Positions 52,032 to 61,830 of a DNA stretch of 64,000 nucleotides are shown here, piece by piece. Every line of letters begins with the position of its first letter. Position 1 is the first letter of the stretch. A program made the translations under genes and the position numbers. This DNA comes from Rivularia sp. T60_A2020_040 (GTDB taxonomy: Bacteria; Cyanobacteriota; Cyanobacteriia; Cyanobacteriales; Nostocaceae). The DNA lies in the NCBI GenBank assembly GCA_015272215.1, contig JACYMD010000086.1, positions 1-64,000 of the forward strand, in the 5' to 3' direction. The notes beneath the pieces were generated by a model. The model made no database searches. It was not told the DNA's origin and saw only the letters and a list, made by a program, of their open reading frames with translations.

Positions 52032-52087
52032 TTACTTTTCTCCACAATTGTTGATTAGATATATTGAAGCATTTATCATAGAGTATT

Positions 52088-52152
52088 GGGAATGGGTAAT
52101 CGGTAATCGGTAATCGGTAATTGGTATTTAACCTTTGACCTTTAACCTTTGA
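52088..52152. repeat. STRR tract overlapping the bioB 3' end
   Basis: GGTAATC heptamers (about 52095-52124) are followed by CCTTTGA/CCTTTAA units (about 52131-52152). The second block lies within the last codons of bioB and encodes its final residues (KVKG and preceding). Confidence 0.75.
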
Positions 52153-53126
52153 CCTTGATTTGCCTTGCTTTCTCGCATTGACAAGCCCAATAGATTCAAC
52201 ATTTCCTGATCGCTATCATATCCGGGACAAGGTGTGGTAACGGTTAACATATGTCCATCGTCGCTGGAAAATATGGAGTTGGCACCTGCCATGAAGCACA
52301 TTGCTTGTTCGATTTGAGAAAGTCTCGATCTTCCCGCACTCAAACGAACGTCGGATTTGGGCATGATAATACGGGCTGTGGCTATCATTCGTATTACTTC
52401 CCAGATGGGTACATCGGGCTGATTTTCTAACGGTGTACCTTCGACTTGAGAAAGGATGTTGATGGGTACGGATTCTGGATGGGGTTGCAGGTTTGATAAA
52501 GTGCATAACATGGAAACTCTATCGTCAACGCTTTCACCTAAACCCAGGATACCGCCAGAACATACCGTAACATTTGTTTGACGAACATTGTTGATCGTAT
52601 TCAGGCGATCGCCATAAGTTCTGGTGGTAATAATGGTACTGTAATAGTCTTGGGAAGTATCGAGGTTGTGATTATAAGCGTAAAGTCCGGCATCTTCTAA
52701 ACGCTTTGCTTGTGATTGATTGAGCATTCCTAAAGTGCAGCATACTTCTAAATCTAATGCTGTGACTTCTTTTACCATCTCTAGAACTTGCTCGAATTGA
52801 GAATTATCCCGTACTTCCCTCCAAGCAGCACCCATACAAACCCGACTGACACCGCTTTCTTTAGCTTGCTTGGCGATATTAATTACTGTTTGCTTATCTA
52901 ATAGCGATTGTGGTTTTACTTCTGTTTTGTATCGGGAAGATTGAGCGCAGTAACTACAATCTTCAGGACAAGCGCCGGTTTTTATCGATACTAGTTTACA
53001 AACCTGTATCTTTCTGGAATCGTGGAATTCTCGATGTATGCTAGCAGCTTGATAAATCAACTCTAGCATTGGCGTGTCATATATTGCGCGTATTTCTGCT
53101 TCTTGCCAATCGTAGCGTATTCCCAC
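52128..53126 (-). CDS. bioB: Biotin synthase
   Basis: 332 residues, radical-SAM enzyme. The 4Fe-4S cysteines are in [12 protein letters not shown] (C-x3-C-x2-C). ACRMGAAWRE-like [32 protein letters not shown] and [21 protein letters not shown] are diagnostic; the last carries the Arg that binds the 2Fe-2S cluster. It inserts sulfur into dethiobiotin. The final ~10 residues ([10 protein letters not shown]) are encoded by STRR units and are not part of the family. Confidence 0.97.
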   Translation of the reverse strand: MGIRYDWQEAEIRAIYDTPMLELIYQAASIHREFHDSRKIQVCKLVSIKTGACPEDCSYCAQSSRYKTEVKPQSLLDKQTVINIAKQAKESGVSRVCMGAAWREVRDNSQFEQVLEMVKEVTALDLEVCCTLGMLNQSQAKRLEDAGLYAYNHNLDTSQDYYSTIITTRTYGDRLNTINNVRQTNVTVCSGGILGLGESVDDRVSMLCTLSNLQPHPESVPINILSQVEGTPLENQPDVPIWEVIRMIATARIIMPKSDVRLSAGRSRLSQIEQAMCFMAGANSIFSSDDGHMLTVTTPCPGYDSDQEMLNLLGLSMRESKANQGQRLKVKG

Positions 53127-53365
53127 AGAGCAAATAATCCTTTTTACAATTATTAATCAACAATTATTAATTATCACTATTATCACTTACTGCAACAAAT
53201 CGGATATTAACGTATATTAATATTTATTTTATTTGCAATTTTCTCATCTATTTTGATAATTCAACCTACTTTTTTTCTGAAAATCCTCTGATACATTATT
53301 TAGGGTAAGCAATTACTCTGAGATAAAAGTAAACTGAGCTACATTTCATTTTAGCAAAACTAACT

Positions 53366-54094
53366 ATGAATACACAATCTGAACAAATTATCAAATTAGA
53401 TGAAGTCTATAGTACAAGGAAATCTACTCAGCTGGGTGGTTATTTTTTCCGCAAGGTAGAAAATTTGAAGTCAACTTTTAATTTGGTGGAAGTTCCCAAA
53501 AAAGCTGATAAATCTTTAATTTTATTGGTAACAAGTTGTGTTATCTTTTTGGTTCTGACGATTGGTATTTTCCTACACGGATTTGATCGATCTGTATCTC
53601 AATTCACTCCAGGATATGGGAATGTAGCGATAACTACTAATGTATATCGTCAACAAGTGCTGTCAGATTATCTGAAAACGATGACAGCGACAATTTTACA
53701 AGAAAATCCGCAATCAATTAGAAAAAAAGCGGTTACTTTTCGGGCAATTACTCAAGCAACTTTAGAGGAACTTGACCCGATACGCAAGGGTTTTGTAATT
53801 ATGTTTTTACAAGATGCCAAATTACTACAAATTTCCGCAGAAAAACAAATATCTTTGTTAATGGGTGTAAACTTATCTGGAGTTAATCTACAAGGAATAA
53901 ATTTCCGATTCAACAATTTGCAAGGTGTTAATTTCAAGAATGCGGATTTGCGTGGTGCTGATTTACGTAGAGCTAAATTAAACAATGCTAATCTAACTAA
54001 TTCTTGTTATAACAATCACACTTTATTCGACAAAAAATTTGACCCAGTTGCAGCAAGAATGAGAAAAATAGAACAATCTCAAATATGTTCTTAA
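53366..54094 (+). CDS. Membrane-anchored pentapeptide-repeat protein
   Basis: 242 residues. A transmembrane helix is at about 49-67 (SLILLVTSCVIFLVLTIGIF). A helical region follows, and then about nine A(N/D)Lxx pentapeptides at ~170-220 (VNLSGVNLQGINFRFNNLQG onward), which form a short right-handed beta-helix. The function is unknown. Pentapeptide proteins are numerous in cyanobacteria. Confidence 0.85.
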   Translation: MNTQSEQIIKLDEVYSTRKSTQLGGYFFRKVENLKSTFNLVEVPKKADKSLILLVTSCVIFLVLTIGIFLHGFDRSVSQFTPGYGNVAITTNVYRQQVLSDYLKTMTATILQENPQSIRKKAVTFRAITQATLEELDPIRKGFVIMFLQDAKLLQISAEKQISLLMGVNLSGVNLQGINFRFNNLQGVNFKNADLRGADLRRAKLNNANLTNSCYNNHTLFDKKFDPVAARMRKIEQSQICS

Positions 54095-54150
54095 TCATGC
54101 TGGTTTTTTCACAGATATTATTGTTTTTTGAGAATAAGTTCTGAAAATAA

Positions 54151-54714
54151 ATGGAATTGCAACAGCCATATATCCTTACCAAACGCTTATTTTTACGACT
54201 GGCTAATCATGAAGATGTACCATTAATTATCAAATATTATACTGATAATCAAGCTTATTTGACTCCTTTTTATGCTATATGGCCAGAATCTTTTTTTACA
54301 GAAGCATATTGGAATAGTGAAGTAGAAAGAGCAATCAGCGAATTTGTCCAAGGACAGTCATTAAGACTGCTGATTTTTTCTCAAACTGAGTCTACAATAA
54401 TTGGAACTATTAATTTCGGAACTTTTATCAGGAGTATCGCACAATTTTGTACTGTCGGTTACAGTTTAGCGGAAAAAGAACAAGGTAAAGGTTACATGAC
54501 AGAAGCCCTACAAGCGAGTATTGATTATGTATTTAATGAGTTAAAAATGCACCGGATTATGGCAAATTATATGCCTCACAATCAAAGTAGCGGTAATTTG
54601 CTCAAAAGGTTAGGATTTGTGGTAGAAGGTTATGCTAGAGACTATTTACTAATTAATGGTGAGTGGCAAGACCATATTTTAACAAGTTTGATTAATCCTA
54701 AATGGGAAGCTTAA
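54151..54714 (+). CDS. GNAT acetyltransferase, RimJ/RimL type
   Basis: 187 residues. TKRLFLRLANHEDVPLIIKYY is the usual opening. The CoA-binding loop is in YSLAEKEQGKGYMTEALQA (Q/R-x-x-G-x-G/A). HRIMANYMPHNQSSGNLLKRLGFVVEGYARDYLLINGEWQDHI is the C-terminal half typical of ribosomal-protein N-acetyltransferases. The target could also be another small amine. It follows the pentapeptide gene by 56 bases. Confidence 0.88.
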   Translation: MELQQPYILTKRLFLRLANHEDVPLIIKYYTDNQAYLTPFYAIWPESFFTEAYWNSEVERAISEFVQGQSLRLLIFSQTESTIIGTINFGTFIRSIAQFCTVGYSLAEKEQGKGYMTEALQASIDYVFNELKMHRIMANYMPHNQSSGNLLKRLGFVVEGYARDYLLINGEWQDHILTSLINPKWEA

Positions 54715-54930
54715 AAGTTCAGACTAAAGTTAGAAAAATTTGACAACTATAGGAATCCGGTTTGATTTTTGAATAAGTCGTAAGGAATAGGGAATAGGGA
54801 GCAGGGATTAGGGAACTCTTAATAGTTAAGTGTACTGCAAATTTTCAATATTCAATTAGGATTCCTATAGATAATCATGAATCCAAAATCTAAAATCTAA
54901 AATCCAAAATTAATTAAGGGGTTTATCTCA

Positions 54931-55332
54931 ATGTTTAGTAAATCAACAAAGCGTTTATCCGTATTTTTGAGTGCTGCACTTCTCAGTGTATTTTTAACTG
55001 GAATTTCCGCAAAAAAAGCTGAAGCATTAATACCTAGATATATTTTAATTCCACTGACAATACAAGCAACTGGCTATGCAGTACCACGTGTTTATAAAAA
55101 GCTGACTCCGCAACAGCGTAAACAAGTAGATGCAATTAGAGACGAAGCATTTACACAAATTGGTAATGTCTTAACTAAAGCGCAACGTAGTGAAGTTATG
55201 CAATCTTTAAAAACGAAAGAAGGAAGAACAAAAATAATTCAATCGATGAAATTAACACCAAAACAAAAAACTCGTATTCAATCAATAGTTAAAACATCTC
55301 GTCAGAGAATTAATGCGATTGTTGGTGAATAA
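54931..55332 (+). CDS. Secreted LTxxQ-motif protein
   Basis: 133 residues. A signal peptide covers about 1-32 (VFLSAALLSVFLTGISAKKAEA). The mature part is helical and carries three L-T-x-x-Q-like motifs: LTPQQRKQV, LTKAQRSEV and LTPKQKTRI. This is the signature of the CpxP/Spy periplasmic chaperone superfamily. Length fits. An AAAATCT tract and an ACTATAGGAATCC-type sequence precede it. A GACGTAG hairpin with a T-run ends it. Confidence 0.75.
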   Translation: MFSKSTKRLSVFLSAALLSVFLTGISAKKAEALIPRYILIPLTIQATGYAVPRVYKKLTPQQRKQVDAIRDEAFTQIGNVLTKAQRSEVMQSLKTKEGRTKIIQSMKLTPKQKTRIQSIVKTSRQRINAIVGE

Positions 55333-55365
55333 TTCAAAGTTTAAATCACATTACAAATCACTAAT

Positions 55366-55399
55366 GTAGAGACGTAGTATTGCTACGTCTTTTTTTTTA
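55366..55399 (+). terminator. Terminator built from a GACGTAG palindrome
   Basis: AGACGTAGTA (55370-55379) pairs with TGCTACGTCT (55381-55390), with one mismatch, and is followed by nine T residues. The same palindrome occurs at 35046-35066 and, in variant form, at 58475-58497. Confidence 0.8.
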
Positions 55400-55449
55400 T
55401 TTGTCATATTTATTTAAATGCATTACTTTTTTCCCGGTAGAAGATTTAT

Positions 55450-55512
55450 GAAAAAACCGCAGAGAGCGCGGAGAGCGCCGAGAAAAGAGATGAAGAGATA
55501 AAGAGAGATAAG
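55450..55512. repeat. CGCAGAG-type repeat, copy 2
   Basis: AAACCGCAGAGAGCGCGGAG, then AGATAAAGAGAGATAAG-type units. This is the complement of the element at 36736 and similar to 57066-57110. Confidence 0.7.
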
Positions 55513-55570
55513 TAATAAATCCTAACTCTTAACTTTCAACTTTTCCGCTCTCAGATGTACTATTAAGAGT

Positions 55571-57034
55571 ATGGCAAACTTACCCGTAATGGTAATGCAA
55601 ACGGCTAAAACTACTAATCCCTTACTCAATCTCAATTACGAACCGGCATTTGAATCTTTAGGTTCGGACTATTTTGATCAAGTCATGGCGGAAGAATTCC
55701 CACTTCACAAACTCCGCTTTCGTAATGATACACTGCTTCCACTGTTGGGATTGAACCCACAACAAGTAACTGACGAAGATTTTATTCAGGCTTTTGGTAA
55801 ATTCGAGCAGCGTAAACCCCTGCTAGCAATGCGTTACCACGGTTATCAATTTGGTGAATATAATCCAAGATTGGGTGATGGTAGAGGCTTTCTTTACGGA
55901 CAAGTATGGGGTTGCGATAGCGAACTTTATGATTTTGGCACGAAAGGCTCCGGTAGAACACCTTATTCCCGTGGTGGTGATGGAATGCTTACTCTTAAAG
56001 GTGGGGTAAGGGAGGTATTAGCCGGGGAAATGCTCCATCGTATGGGTGTACGTACCTCTCGCTGTCTGAGTTTAATTGAAACGGGAATGCAATTGTGGCG
56101 GGGTGATGAACCTTCCCCCACTCGTGCGTCAGTTATGGTAAGGATGAATCGTTCCCATATTCGTTTCGGTACTTTTGAACGTTTAAACTATCTCAAACGT
56201 CCAGATTTAACGAAACAACTTTTAGATCATGTAATTGAATATTACTATCCGCATTTAGTTAGCGAAGCAGAAAAATACGCTTTATTTTATGCGGAATTAG
56301 TTGAAAGAGTCGCGAAATTAGCCGCACAATGGATGGCTGCTGGTTTTTGTCATGCAGTGTTAAATACCGATAATATGTCGATTACTGGGGAAAGTTTTGA
56401 TTACGGTCCCTATGCATTTATTCCTACTTACGATCCGCATTTTACGGCAGCATATTTTGATTATTATAGCCGTTATTCTTACATCCACCAGCCAGATATT
56501 TGTATGTGGAATTTAGAAATGCTGCAAGAACCACTAAAGGCTGTAATTGATAAGTCTGATATGGATAATGGTTTGATAACTTTTGGTAAACATTTTTTAG
56601 GAAATTACCGTTTATTGATGTTGCAAAAACTAGGATTTGAACAAGAATTACCAAAGTCTGATACTGACGAACTGTTAAAAGCAACAATTGATTTTCTCAA
56701 GCATTATCCTATCAGTTATCATCACTTTTTTGCTGATATTGCCGCAACTTTTTCTCATAAATGGCAAGATGATGCAAACTATATTTTAGAAGGTTCTGAA
56801 ATAAAACAATCTTTAGGTCTATCAGAATTATTCGTTAATTGGGCAGGAATTTATCATAGAATATTGAACACTATATCAATAAATGAAATTGATAATATTG
56901 CTCTCACTTTAAATAAATATAATCCGCAAACGGTAATTTTAAGACCTATTATTGAATCAGTTTGGGAAGCAATTTATCAAGAAGATAATTGGCAACCTTT
57001 TGATGATTTAGTTAAAAAAATTGTTAGTGGTTAG
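55571..57034 (+). CDS. selO: Protein adenylyltransferase SelO (YdiU/UPF0061)
   Basis: 487 residues, pseudokinase fold. [20 protein letters not shown] (about residues 139-158) is the SelO nucleotide-binding signature. [24 protein letters not shown] carries the metal-binding Asn and Asp. The C-terminal Cys or selenocysteine of some homologues is absent; the protein ends VKKIVSG. SelO transfers AMP to Ser/Thr/Tyr of proteins in the oxidative stress response. It starts at ATG 55571. Confidence 0.93.
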   Translation: MANLPVMVMQTAKTTNPLLNLNYEPAFESLGSDYFDQVMAEEFPLHKLRFRNDTLLPLLGLNPQQVTDEDFIQAFGKFEQRKPLLAMRYHGYQFGEYNPRLGDGRGFLYGQVWGCDSELYDFGTKGSGRTPYSRGGDGMLTLKGGVREVLAGEMLHRMGVRTSRCLSLIETGMQLWRGDEPSPTRASVMVRMNRSHIRFGTFERLNYLKRPDLTKQLLDHVIEYYYPHLVSEAEKYALFYAELVERVAKLAAQWMAAGFCHAVLNTDNMSITGESFDYGPYAFIPTYDPHFTAAYFDYYSRYSYIHQPDICMWNLEMLQEPLKAVIDKSDMDNGLITFGKHFLGNYRLLMLQKLGFEQELPKSDTDELLKATIDFLKHYPISYHHFFADIAATFSHKWQDDANYILEGSEIKQSLGLSELFVNWAGIYHRILNTISINEIDNIALTLNKYNPQTVILRPIIESVWEAIYQEDNWQPFDDLVKKIVSG

Positions 57035-57056
57035 TCGTTAGTTGTTCATGTCAATT

Positions 57057-57115
57057 ACCGAAAAAAAAACCGCAGAGAACGCAGAGAACACAGAGGAAAG
57101 AGATAGAGAGATCAA
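57057..57115. repeat. CGCAGAG-type repeat, copy 3
   Basis: AAACCGCAGAGAACGCAGAG continues as AACACAGAGGAAAGAG. The period is 8-9 bases. Copies 36736, 55450 and 58311 share the core. Confidence 0.7.
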
Positions 57116-57234
57116 GCCAATATTAGGGCGGGAAGGAAGTAGTTAGGGAGCTTTTCCGCTCGCTACAAATATAGTAACCTCCCAAAATTAATGACATAAA
57201 TCATTAGTGGTTGGTGATTATTGGATGGTTACTA

Positions 57235-58254
57235 TCAACTGTCAACTGTCCGAAAACTATGATTGGGATTAATTTCAATTACTAAATCAACCGATGGAGA
57301 ATTTATTAATGGTTTAATGAATAATTCTGGGTGTAATGCTTTCCAAAAGTAATGCACAAATTCTTCAATTTGTAAGTCAGTCATTCCTGGTTTTCCGCTG
57401 GCTTTCATTTGATGTTCTGCTTGTTTGCGCCATTCTAAAGAAAGACGATAATCTGTAGGATTTAGCACAATTAAACTATCCAAACGTTGCCACAAAGGTA
57501 GGTAATCGTGAAGTTTATCATTCATATCTCTTGCAAATGCTTTATCATCTGCCGTCATAATCGGTGGCGGTGGATTATTAAACACTACTGAATTTATTGG
57601 CTTTACTCCGACAAACCAACCTTCAAATAATACAATATCAATATTTTCTACTGTTTCAAAAAAAGCGCGATCGCCATTTCCAAAATGTAGCGATTTGTCG
57701 AAGCGAGGAACCCTTACAATATTTTGACGTTGCAGAATATTATCTAAAAGATTTATCCCCAAATCAACATCATGAGTTCCCGGAGGTCCCCGCCAAATCA
57801 AACGGGGGTCTTGTTGTTGTAAAATTAAACGTGCTTGATAAGTTTTGTATAAATCATCTAGAGATAAATTCAAAGTACAGTATTCTAAGTGTGACAAAAT
57901 TAATTTGAGAATTTTACAAGTTGTAGTCTTTCCCGTTCCTTGTCCTCCTAAAATTCCCTGTATAAAAGGACGTTGAATTTCTTGATGTTTGGATGCAATT
58001 TGCATTGCTAAAGGAAGCCATAAATCCCATAATGTCGGCAATATCGCGCTGTACTGTTGTATCTGCAAACTAGTTTCACACAACTCTTTAAAAGCAGGAT
58101 AAATAGACTTGAGTAAACGCCAGCGTTCGTGTATAATTTCTGTGACATTTTCCGGTGTAATACCAAAAATTTTTGCTTGAAAATCATTTGCGATCGCGTT
58201 TAATATTAAATTTTGTTGAGGGGTTTCGTCTGCTAGTGATATTTCTGTGAGCAT
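57235..58254 (-). CDS. glyK: D-glycerate 3-kinase
   Basis: 339 residues, P-loop kinase. Walker A is ILGGQGTGKTTTCKIL (about residues 102-117). LSLDDLYKTYQARL and GPPGTHDVDLGI are characteristic of glycerate kinases of the plant/cyanobacterial GLYK family, and VLFEGWFVGVKP ends the core. It phosphorylates glycerate to 3-phosphoglycerate, the last step of photorespiratory carbon recovery, complementing glcE/glcF and the aminotransferase. Confidence 0.88.
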   Translation of the reverse strand: MLTEISLADETPQQNLILNAIANDFQAKIFGITPENVTEIIHERWRLLKSIYPAFKELCETSLQIQQYSAILPTLWDLWLPLAMQIASKHQEIQRPFIQGILGGQGTGKTTTCKILKLILSHLEYCTLNLSLDDLYKTYQARLILQQQDPRLIWRGPPGTHDVDLGINLLDNILQRQNIVRVPRFDKSLHFGNGDRAFFETVENIDIVLFEGWFVGVKPINSVVFNNPPPPIMTADDKAFARDMNDKLHDYLPLWQRLDSLIVLNPTDYRLSLEWRKQAEHQMKASGKPGMTDLQIEEFVHYFWKALHPELFIKPLINSPSVDLVIEINPNHSFRTVDS

Positions 58255-58310
58255 CAGGATTTTCGATTACATAATCAACCTTTGAATTATTACATTAAAA
58301 ATAATTTTTC

Positions 58311-58360
58311 AACGCAGAGGAAAGCAAAGGTAAACGCGGAGTTACGCAGAGTTTTGAATT
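58311..58360. repeat. CGCAGAG-type repeat, copy 4
   Basis: CAACGCAGAGGAAAGCAAAG followed by GTAAACGCGGAGTTACGCAGAG. It lies upstream of the glycerate kinase gene. Confidence 0.6.
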
Positions 58361-58474
58361 AATAAGTATTTAATCATCTTTTTTACTGTTACCGAGGTAT
58401 GCTACCCGAATCTCTTGAAGTTTTAGGCTTTTAAGTCGAGAATACGCTTTATTACTTTTTCCCACAAATTCAGG

Positions 58475-58497
58475 GAGACGTTACATTGCAACGTCTC
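58475..58497. terminator. GAGACGTT palindrome downstream of the SDR gene
   Basis: GAGACGTTACATTGCAACGTCTC forms a hairpin: arms GAGACGTT and AACGTCTC are perfect, with the inner ACA/TGC only partly paired. It sits 13 bases past the SDR stop codon on its 3' side and probably helps end that transcript. Confidence 0.6.
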
Positions 58498-58510
58498 TAC
58501 ACTCTCTAAT

Positions 58511-59329
58511 CTACCAACTATTAACCAACCTCTGATAATACCGTTGTATCCTCGGAGCTTTAGTTTGAGGTGATGCAAGTTTTAGCACTATTTCTAACAA
58601 CCAAGGTGCTAGACGCTGACACCAAATCGCTAGATGACTTTGCCAACCTACTAAGATTTCTGATGAGTCTCTTTGCAATCCTTTGACAAATGCTTGCGCT
58701 ACTTTTTCCGGTGTCATGGGGATCACTCCACGATATAGTTGCAAGTCTCGCACCATATCGGTATCTGTTAATGTTGGCAATAGCGAAACTACTTTGATAT
58801 TATGGGTTGCAAGTTCCCGACGCAAGGCTTCAGTAAATCCTAATATTGCAAACTTAGTCGCGGAATAAGTTGCCATTGTTGGGGCTGCAACTTTCCCCAT
58901 TAAACTCGATACATTGACAATTGTTCCTTGGTTTCGTTTTACCATCCGTCGAGCCACCATGTGAGTCATTGTATATGTTCCCAACAAATTCAAAGATAAT
59001 TCTTCTTGTACTTGAGGTAACTTGCTTTGCAAAAATGAGTTTTGATGAGCCACCCCAGCACAATTCACCAAGATATCTATCGGGCCATAACTTTGCCAAA
59101 GTTGAGCAACTGCAACGTTTACAAATACTGGTTTTGTTAAATCCAACGGCATGATTACCGCTTCGACACCCATCGCTTCCACTAGTTTCGCAACTTCTGC
59201 TAGTTTATTGCGATCGCGAGCAACCAATATCAATCTTTTGACTTTTTGTTCTGCTAATTGTAGCGCGATCGCACGTCCAATACCACGGGAAGCTCCAGTA
59301 ATTAAGGCAGTATATCCCTGAATATTCAT
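58511..59329 (-). CDS. Short-chain dehydrogenase/reductase
   Basis: 272 residues, classical SDR. The cofactor motif TGASRGIG is at residues ~12-19, NCAGVAHQNSF follows the fourth strand, Ser is in VNVSSLMG, and the catalytic pair is in YSATK. Arg after the second strand (LVARDRNK) suggests NADP. The C-terminal ~50 residues, with a hydrophobic segment (LAIWCQRLAPWLLEIVL), recall DltE/YdfG-like lipid or ketone reductases. The substrate is unknown. Confidence 0.9.
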   Translation of the reverse strand: MNIQGYTALITGASRGIGRAIALQLAEQKVKRLILVARDRNKLAEVAKLVEAMGVEAVIMPLDLTKPVFVNVAVAQLWQSYGPIDILVNCAGVAHQNSFLQSKLPQVQEELSLNLLGTYTMTHMVARRMVKRNQGTIVNVSSLMGKVAAPTMATYSATKFAILGFTEALRRELATHNIKVVSLLPTLTDTDMVRDLQLYRGVIPMTPEKVAQAFVKGLQRDSSEILVGWQSHLAIWCQRLAPWLLEIVLKLASPQTKAPRIQRYYQRLVNSW

Positions 59330-60576
59330 TTTTCTCCTCCATTGTTCAAGTATTACTTTGTCGATATATTTAATGTGAATTTACGCTAGGGATTTATATA
59401 GATATCGACAAAAAGCGAATGCAATTGAAATCTATTTACAGCAATAGAAGCTGTTTGTGGTGAATTTTTCTAGCCAAATCAAGATATTTGCGTTTTTTGA
59501 TTAGATTTCTCTCTCTAATGGTTCCCTAATCAATATTTCTTGTAATCCGCAGTTGCAGATATCGCCAATACGTTCATATTCCCCCGACACGAATTTAAAT
59601 TATCGTCGTCATGAATCACACTTTAGCAGTTAAATCAAGGTTGTGCAACAATCTTTAATAAGTATTTCTTAATACTACTTTACACAAAGTATATATAAAT
59701 AATATTATTTTAAATAAGTTTTGTTTAATAGTGGTTGATAAATATTTGCGATCCCCGACAATGCAGAGATTTTGGTAACAGAATATACTGTTTAAAATAT
59801 TAGTAAAGTGCCCAGAAGTCGGGTATTTTAGATAAGTCTTGATTACACTAATCTTGCCAAAAACCCGACTTCTGGGACGAATGGATTGTAAAATATGTGC
59901 AGCATAATTTAATAGGCACAATTTTTGATATTCATTAAGCTCCCAAATGCTATTGCTGTGTTCTGGGCTTAATTGTTTTGGCGCTCGGTGCGGTACACCG
60001 CACCATTACTTGAGCTTTTAATCAAAGGATTGATTTTTGAGGCAGATAGTGATCTCTTGATTCGCCAGCAGTATCCTTTCTAAGGATGCCCAGAAGGCGG
60101 GGTGAGGTAGAATTTGTATTACACCCAAGTGAAAACCAGTATAATAATTAAAATTGACAAATGGTTTGAGTAGAGCATACACTCATTAAGTGTAAATACA
60201 CAAGTATTAATTCTTTATTGATCAACAATTAGTTAGATTAGTTACATATATATTGAAATAATACTTAAGGGTGTTATACAAAAAAACATCAAAATCGCAC
60301 AACAGAAACTTTAAACATAACTGATATCTACTACGGGGGGGAGAGACTAGGGGTTATATTTTGTATTAGACTCAACTTGAAGCTGTTGTATAGGTTAGTT
60401 AAAGACAATTACTTATAAATAAAGTTCCCCAAATAATAATATTTACAACATTTTTATCGAAAACATGAAGATTGTGTAAATACTTTGATAAATATTGGCT
60501 AAATCTACGTGTCTTTACTAATGTAGACAAGTTAATTGTATGTTGTTTGCTCCTTTATAGAAGTCTAAGTATAAGT
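59330..60576. other. 1.2-kb gap upstream of the PEP-CTERM gene
   Basis: Contains an AGAAGTCGGG inverted repeat (59811-59876), a perfect 18-base palindrome GGTGCGGTACACCGCACC (59987-60004), and a run of eight G residues near 60337. The open frame at 59655-59921 crosses the inverted repeat and shows no family. No RNA gene was recognised. Confidence 0.6.
59811..59876. repeat. AGAAGTCGGG inverted repeat, longest-armed copy
   Basis: CCCAGAAGTCGGGTATTT (59811-59828) faces AAAAACCCGACTTCTGGG (59859-59876), paired over 18 bases with one mismatch. The arms are extended by CCC/GGG compared with the other copies. Confidence 0.85.
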
Positions 60577-61311
60577 ATGAAATTCAAGTCATTTTTTAAC
60601 AGAACTGTATTTCCATTTACAGTTGCGGCTTTGAGTGTAATAGGTTTTCCCAACCAAGCCAAAGCGATGATTTTTTCAGGTAACGTTAGTGGAACTTGGG
60701 GAGAACCAACTCGAGGAGAGATAAATACCGACCCGATTTATACTGGTGTAGGAACTAATACATTTACTTGGGGAGATCCAACTCTATTTCAAAATGCCTC
60801 TTCTAATCAACTGCTATTTGAAGGAAATTCTTTTTCTACCGATACGAATTCTTTGTTTAAAATCGGAGATTTAACCTATCGTAACGGTACGGTGCTTTTA
60901 GGTACAGGCGTAGAATCTGTACCTTTAAATCTCAACTTATCTTTTGATCAACCAACAAAGTTGAACCAAGAATTCAAATATGAGTTTTACTTAGAAAATA
61001 CTCCTAACCTTTGGGATGATCCAGAATCAAACGCAGATTTTGTATTTATCACTAAAGATAGCGCTAAACCTAGTTTTGTATATGATGGTCATACATATAC
61101 TTTATCTTTAACTGGTTTTAGTCAAGATAATGGTAAAACAAACGTCAGTGAATTCCGGGTACTTGAAGGAGAAAAAACCACCGCTGCGATTTTTGCTCAA
61201 ATTAACAAAGTCTCTTCATCAAAGAAAGTTCCCGAACCAGGTTTTGCAGTAGGTTTATCCTTAGTTGGGATTTACTTAATTTCTCGCAAAAAAACGCATA
61301 AAATCAATTAA
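60577..61311 (+). CDS. PEP-CTERM sorted exported protein, choice-of-anchor K type
   Basis: 244 residues from ATG 60577; the open frame reaches back to 60472, but this start gives a proper signal peptide (residues 1-31, ending NQAKA). The body is beta-rich, with the repeated phrase GTWGEPT / FTWGDPT and LNLNLSFDQPTKLNQEFKYEFYLENT, which fits the choice-of-anchor K domain. The C-terminus has KKVPEPGFAVGLSLVGIYL and a basic end, a PEP-CTERM sorting tag recognised by an exosortase. It is probably displayed or released at the cell surface. Confidence 0.85.
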   Translation: MKFKSFFNRTVFPFTVAALSVIGFPNQAKAMIFSGNVSGTWGEPTRGEINTDPIYTGVGTNTFTWGDPTLFQNASSNQLLFEGNSFSTDTNSLFKIGDLTYRNGTVLLGTGVESVPLNLNLSFDQPTKLNQEFKYEFYLENTPNLWDDPESNADFVFITKDSAKPSFVYDGHTYTLSLTGFSQDNGKTNVSEFRVLEGEKTTAAIFAQINKVSSSKKVPEPGFAVGLSLVGIYLISRKKTHKIN

Positions 61312-61830
61312 ATGTTTTGGGATAAATTTGAAAAAATCAAAAAAAACAAAAATATATTTGTAATCGCGCTTTAAAACCAAAAACTATATTTGGAGTTAAA
61401 GCGCCACTACAAATCAATGAAAATAATAGATTATAGTTTCACACTTATTAGTTTGTAAAAAATCCCTTTTTTACAGCAAGAGAAACAGTTGTAACTCAAA
61501 AATATTTAATTAATAAATTAGATTCGCTATTACCCATAAACCAACAAGTGACGAAAAAACTCCCAACCAAAGCATCCAAGGCTTCATAAATAATTGTCTC
61601 CCTAAATTTAATTTCTATATTTCTATATTTCTATATTAATTATCTAAATACATTTTAAAAGATTAGCTGATGTAAATGGCTCTATCTTTAGTTAAGAAGG
61701 GCTATATAATTTGATATATAGCTATAGATATATTTTTTGAAATCCCCTGAATACACAGCTGAACACTACGCTTTCCTGGCTCAATTGTAATCATGTGTTG
61801 GTATTCTATAAAAGTCAATTATTTAGTTGT
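61312..61830. other. Gap with one tiny frame
   Basis: Weak direct repeats (TATATTTCTATATTTCTATAT, about 61613-61635, split) and the candidate 25-residue peptide at 61510-61587. An inverted arrangement AATCGCGCTTTAA (about 61363) / TTAAAGCGCCA (about 61397) after the PEP-CTERM gene may end its transcript. Confidence 0.5.
61510..61587 (-). CDS. 25-residue membrane peptide
   Basis: MKPWMLWLGVFSSLVGLWVI plus ANLIY. It is one Trp-rich hydrophobic helix. GGGAG lies ten bases before the start codon, a better ribosome binding site than most genes here have. Its size resembles small photosystem or cytochrome subunits, but I could not match it to one. Confidence 0.4.
   Translation of the reverse strand: MKPWMLWLGVFSSLVGLWVIANLIY

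Noticed and set aside
59655-59921. 88-codon frame on the minus strand
   Set aside because: It spans both arms of the AGAAGTCGGG inverted repeat and is Ile/Tyr/Leu-rich without domains.
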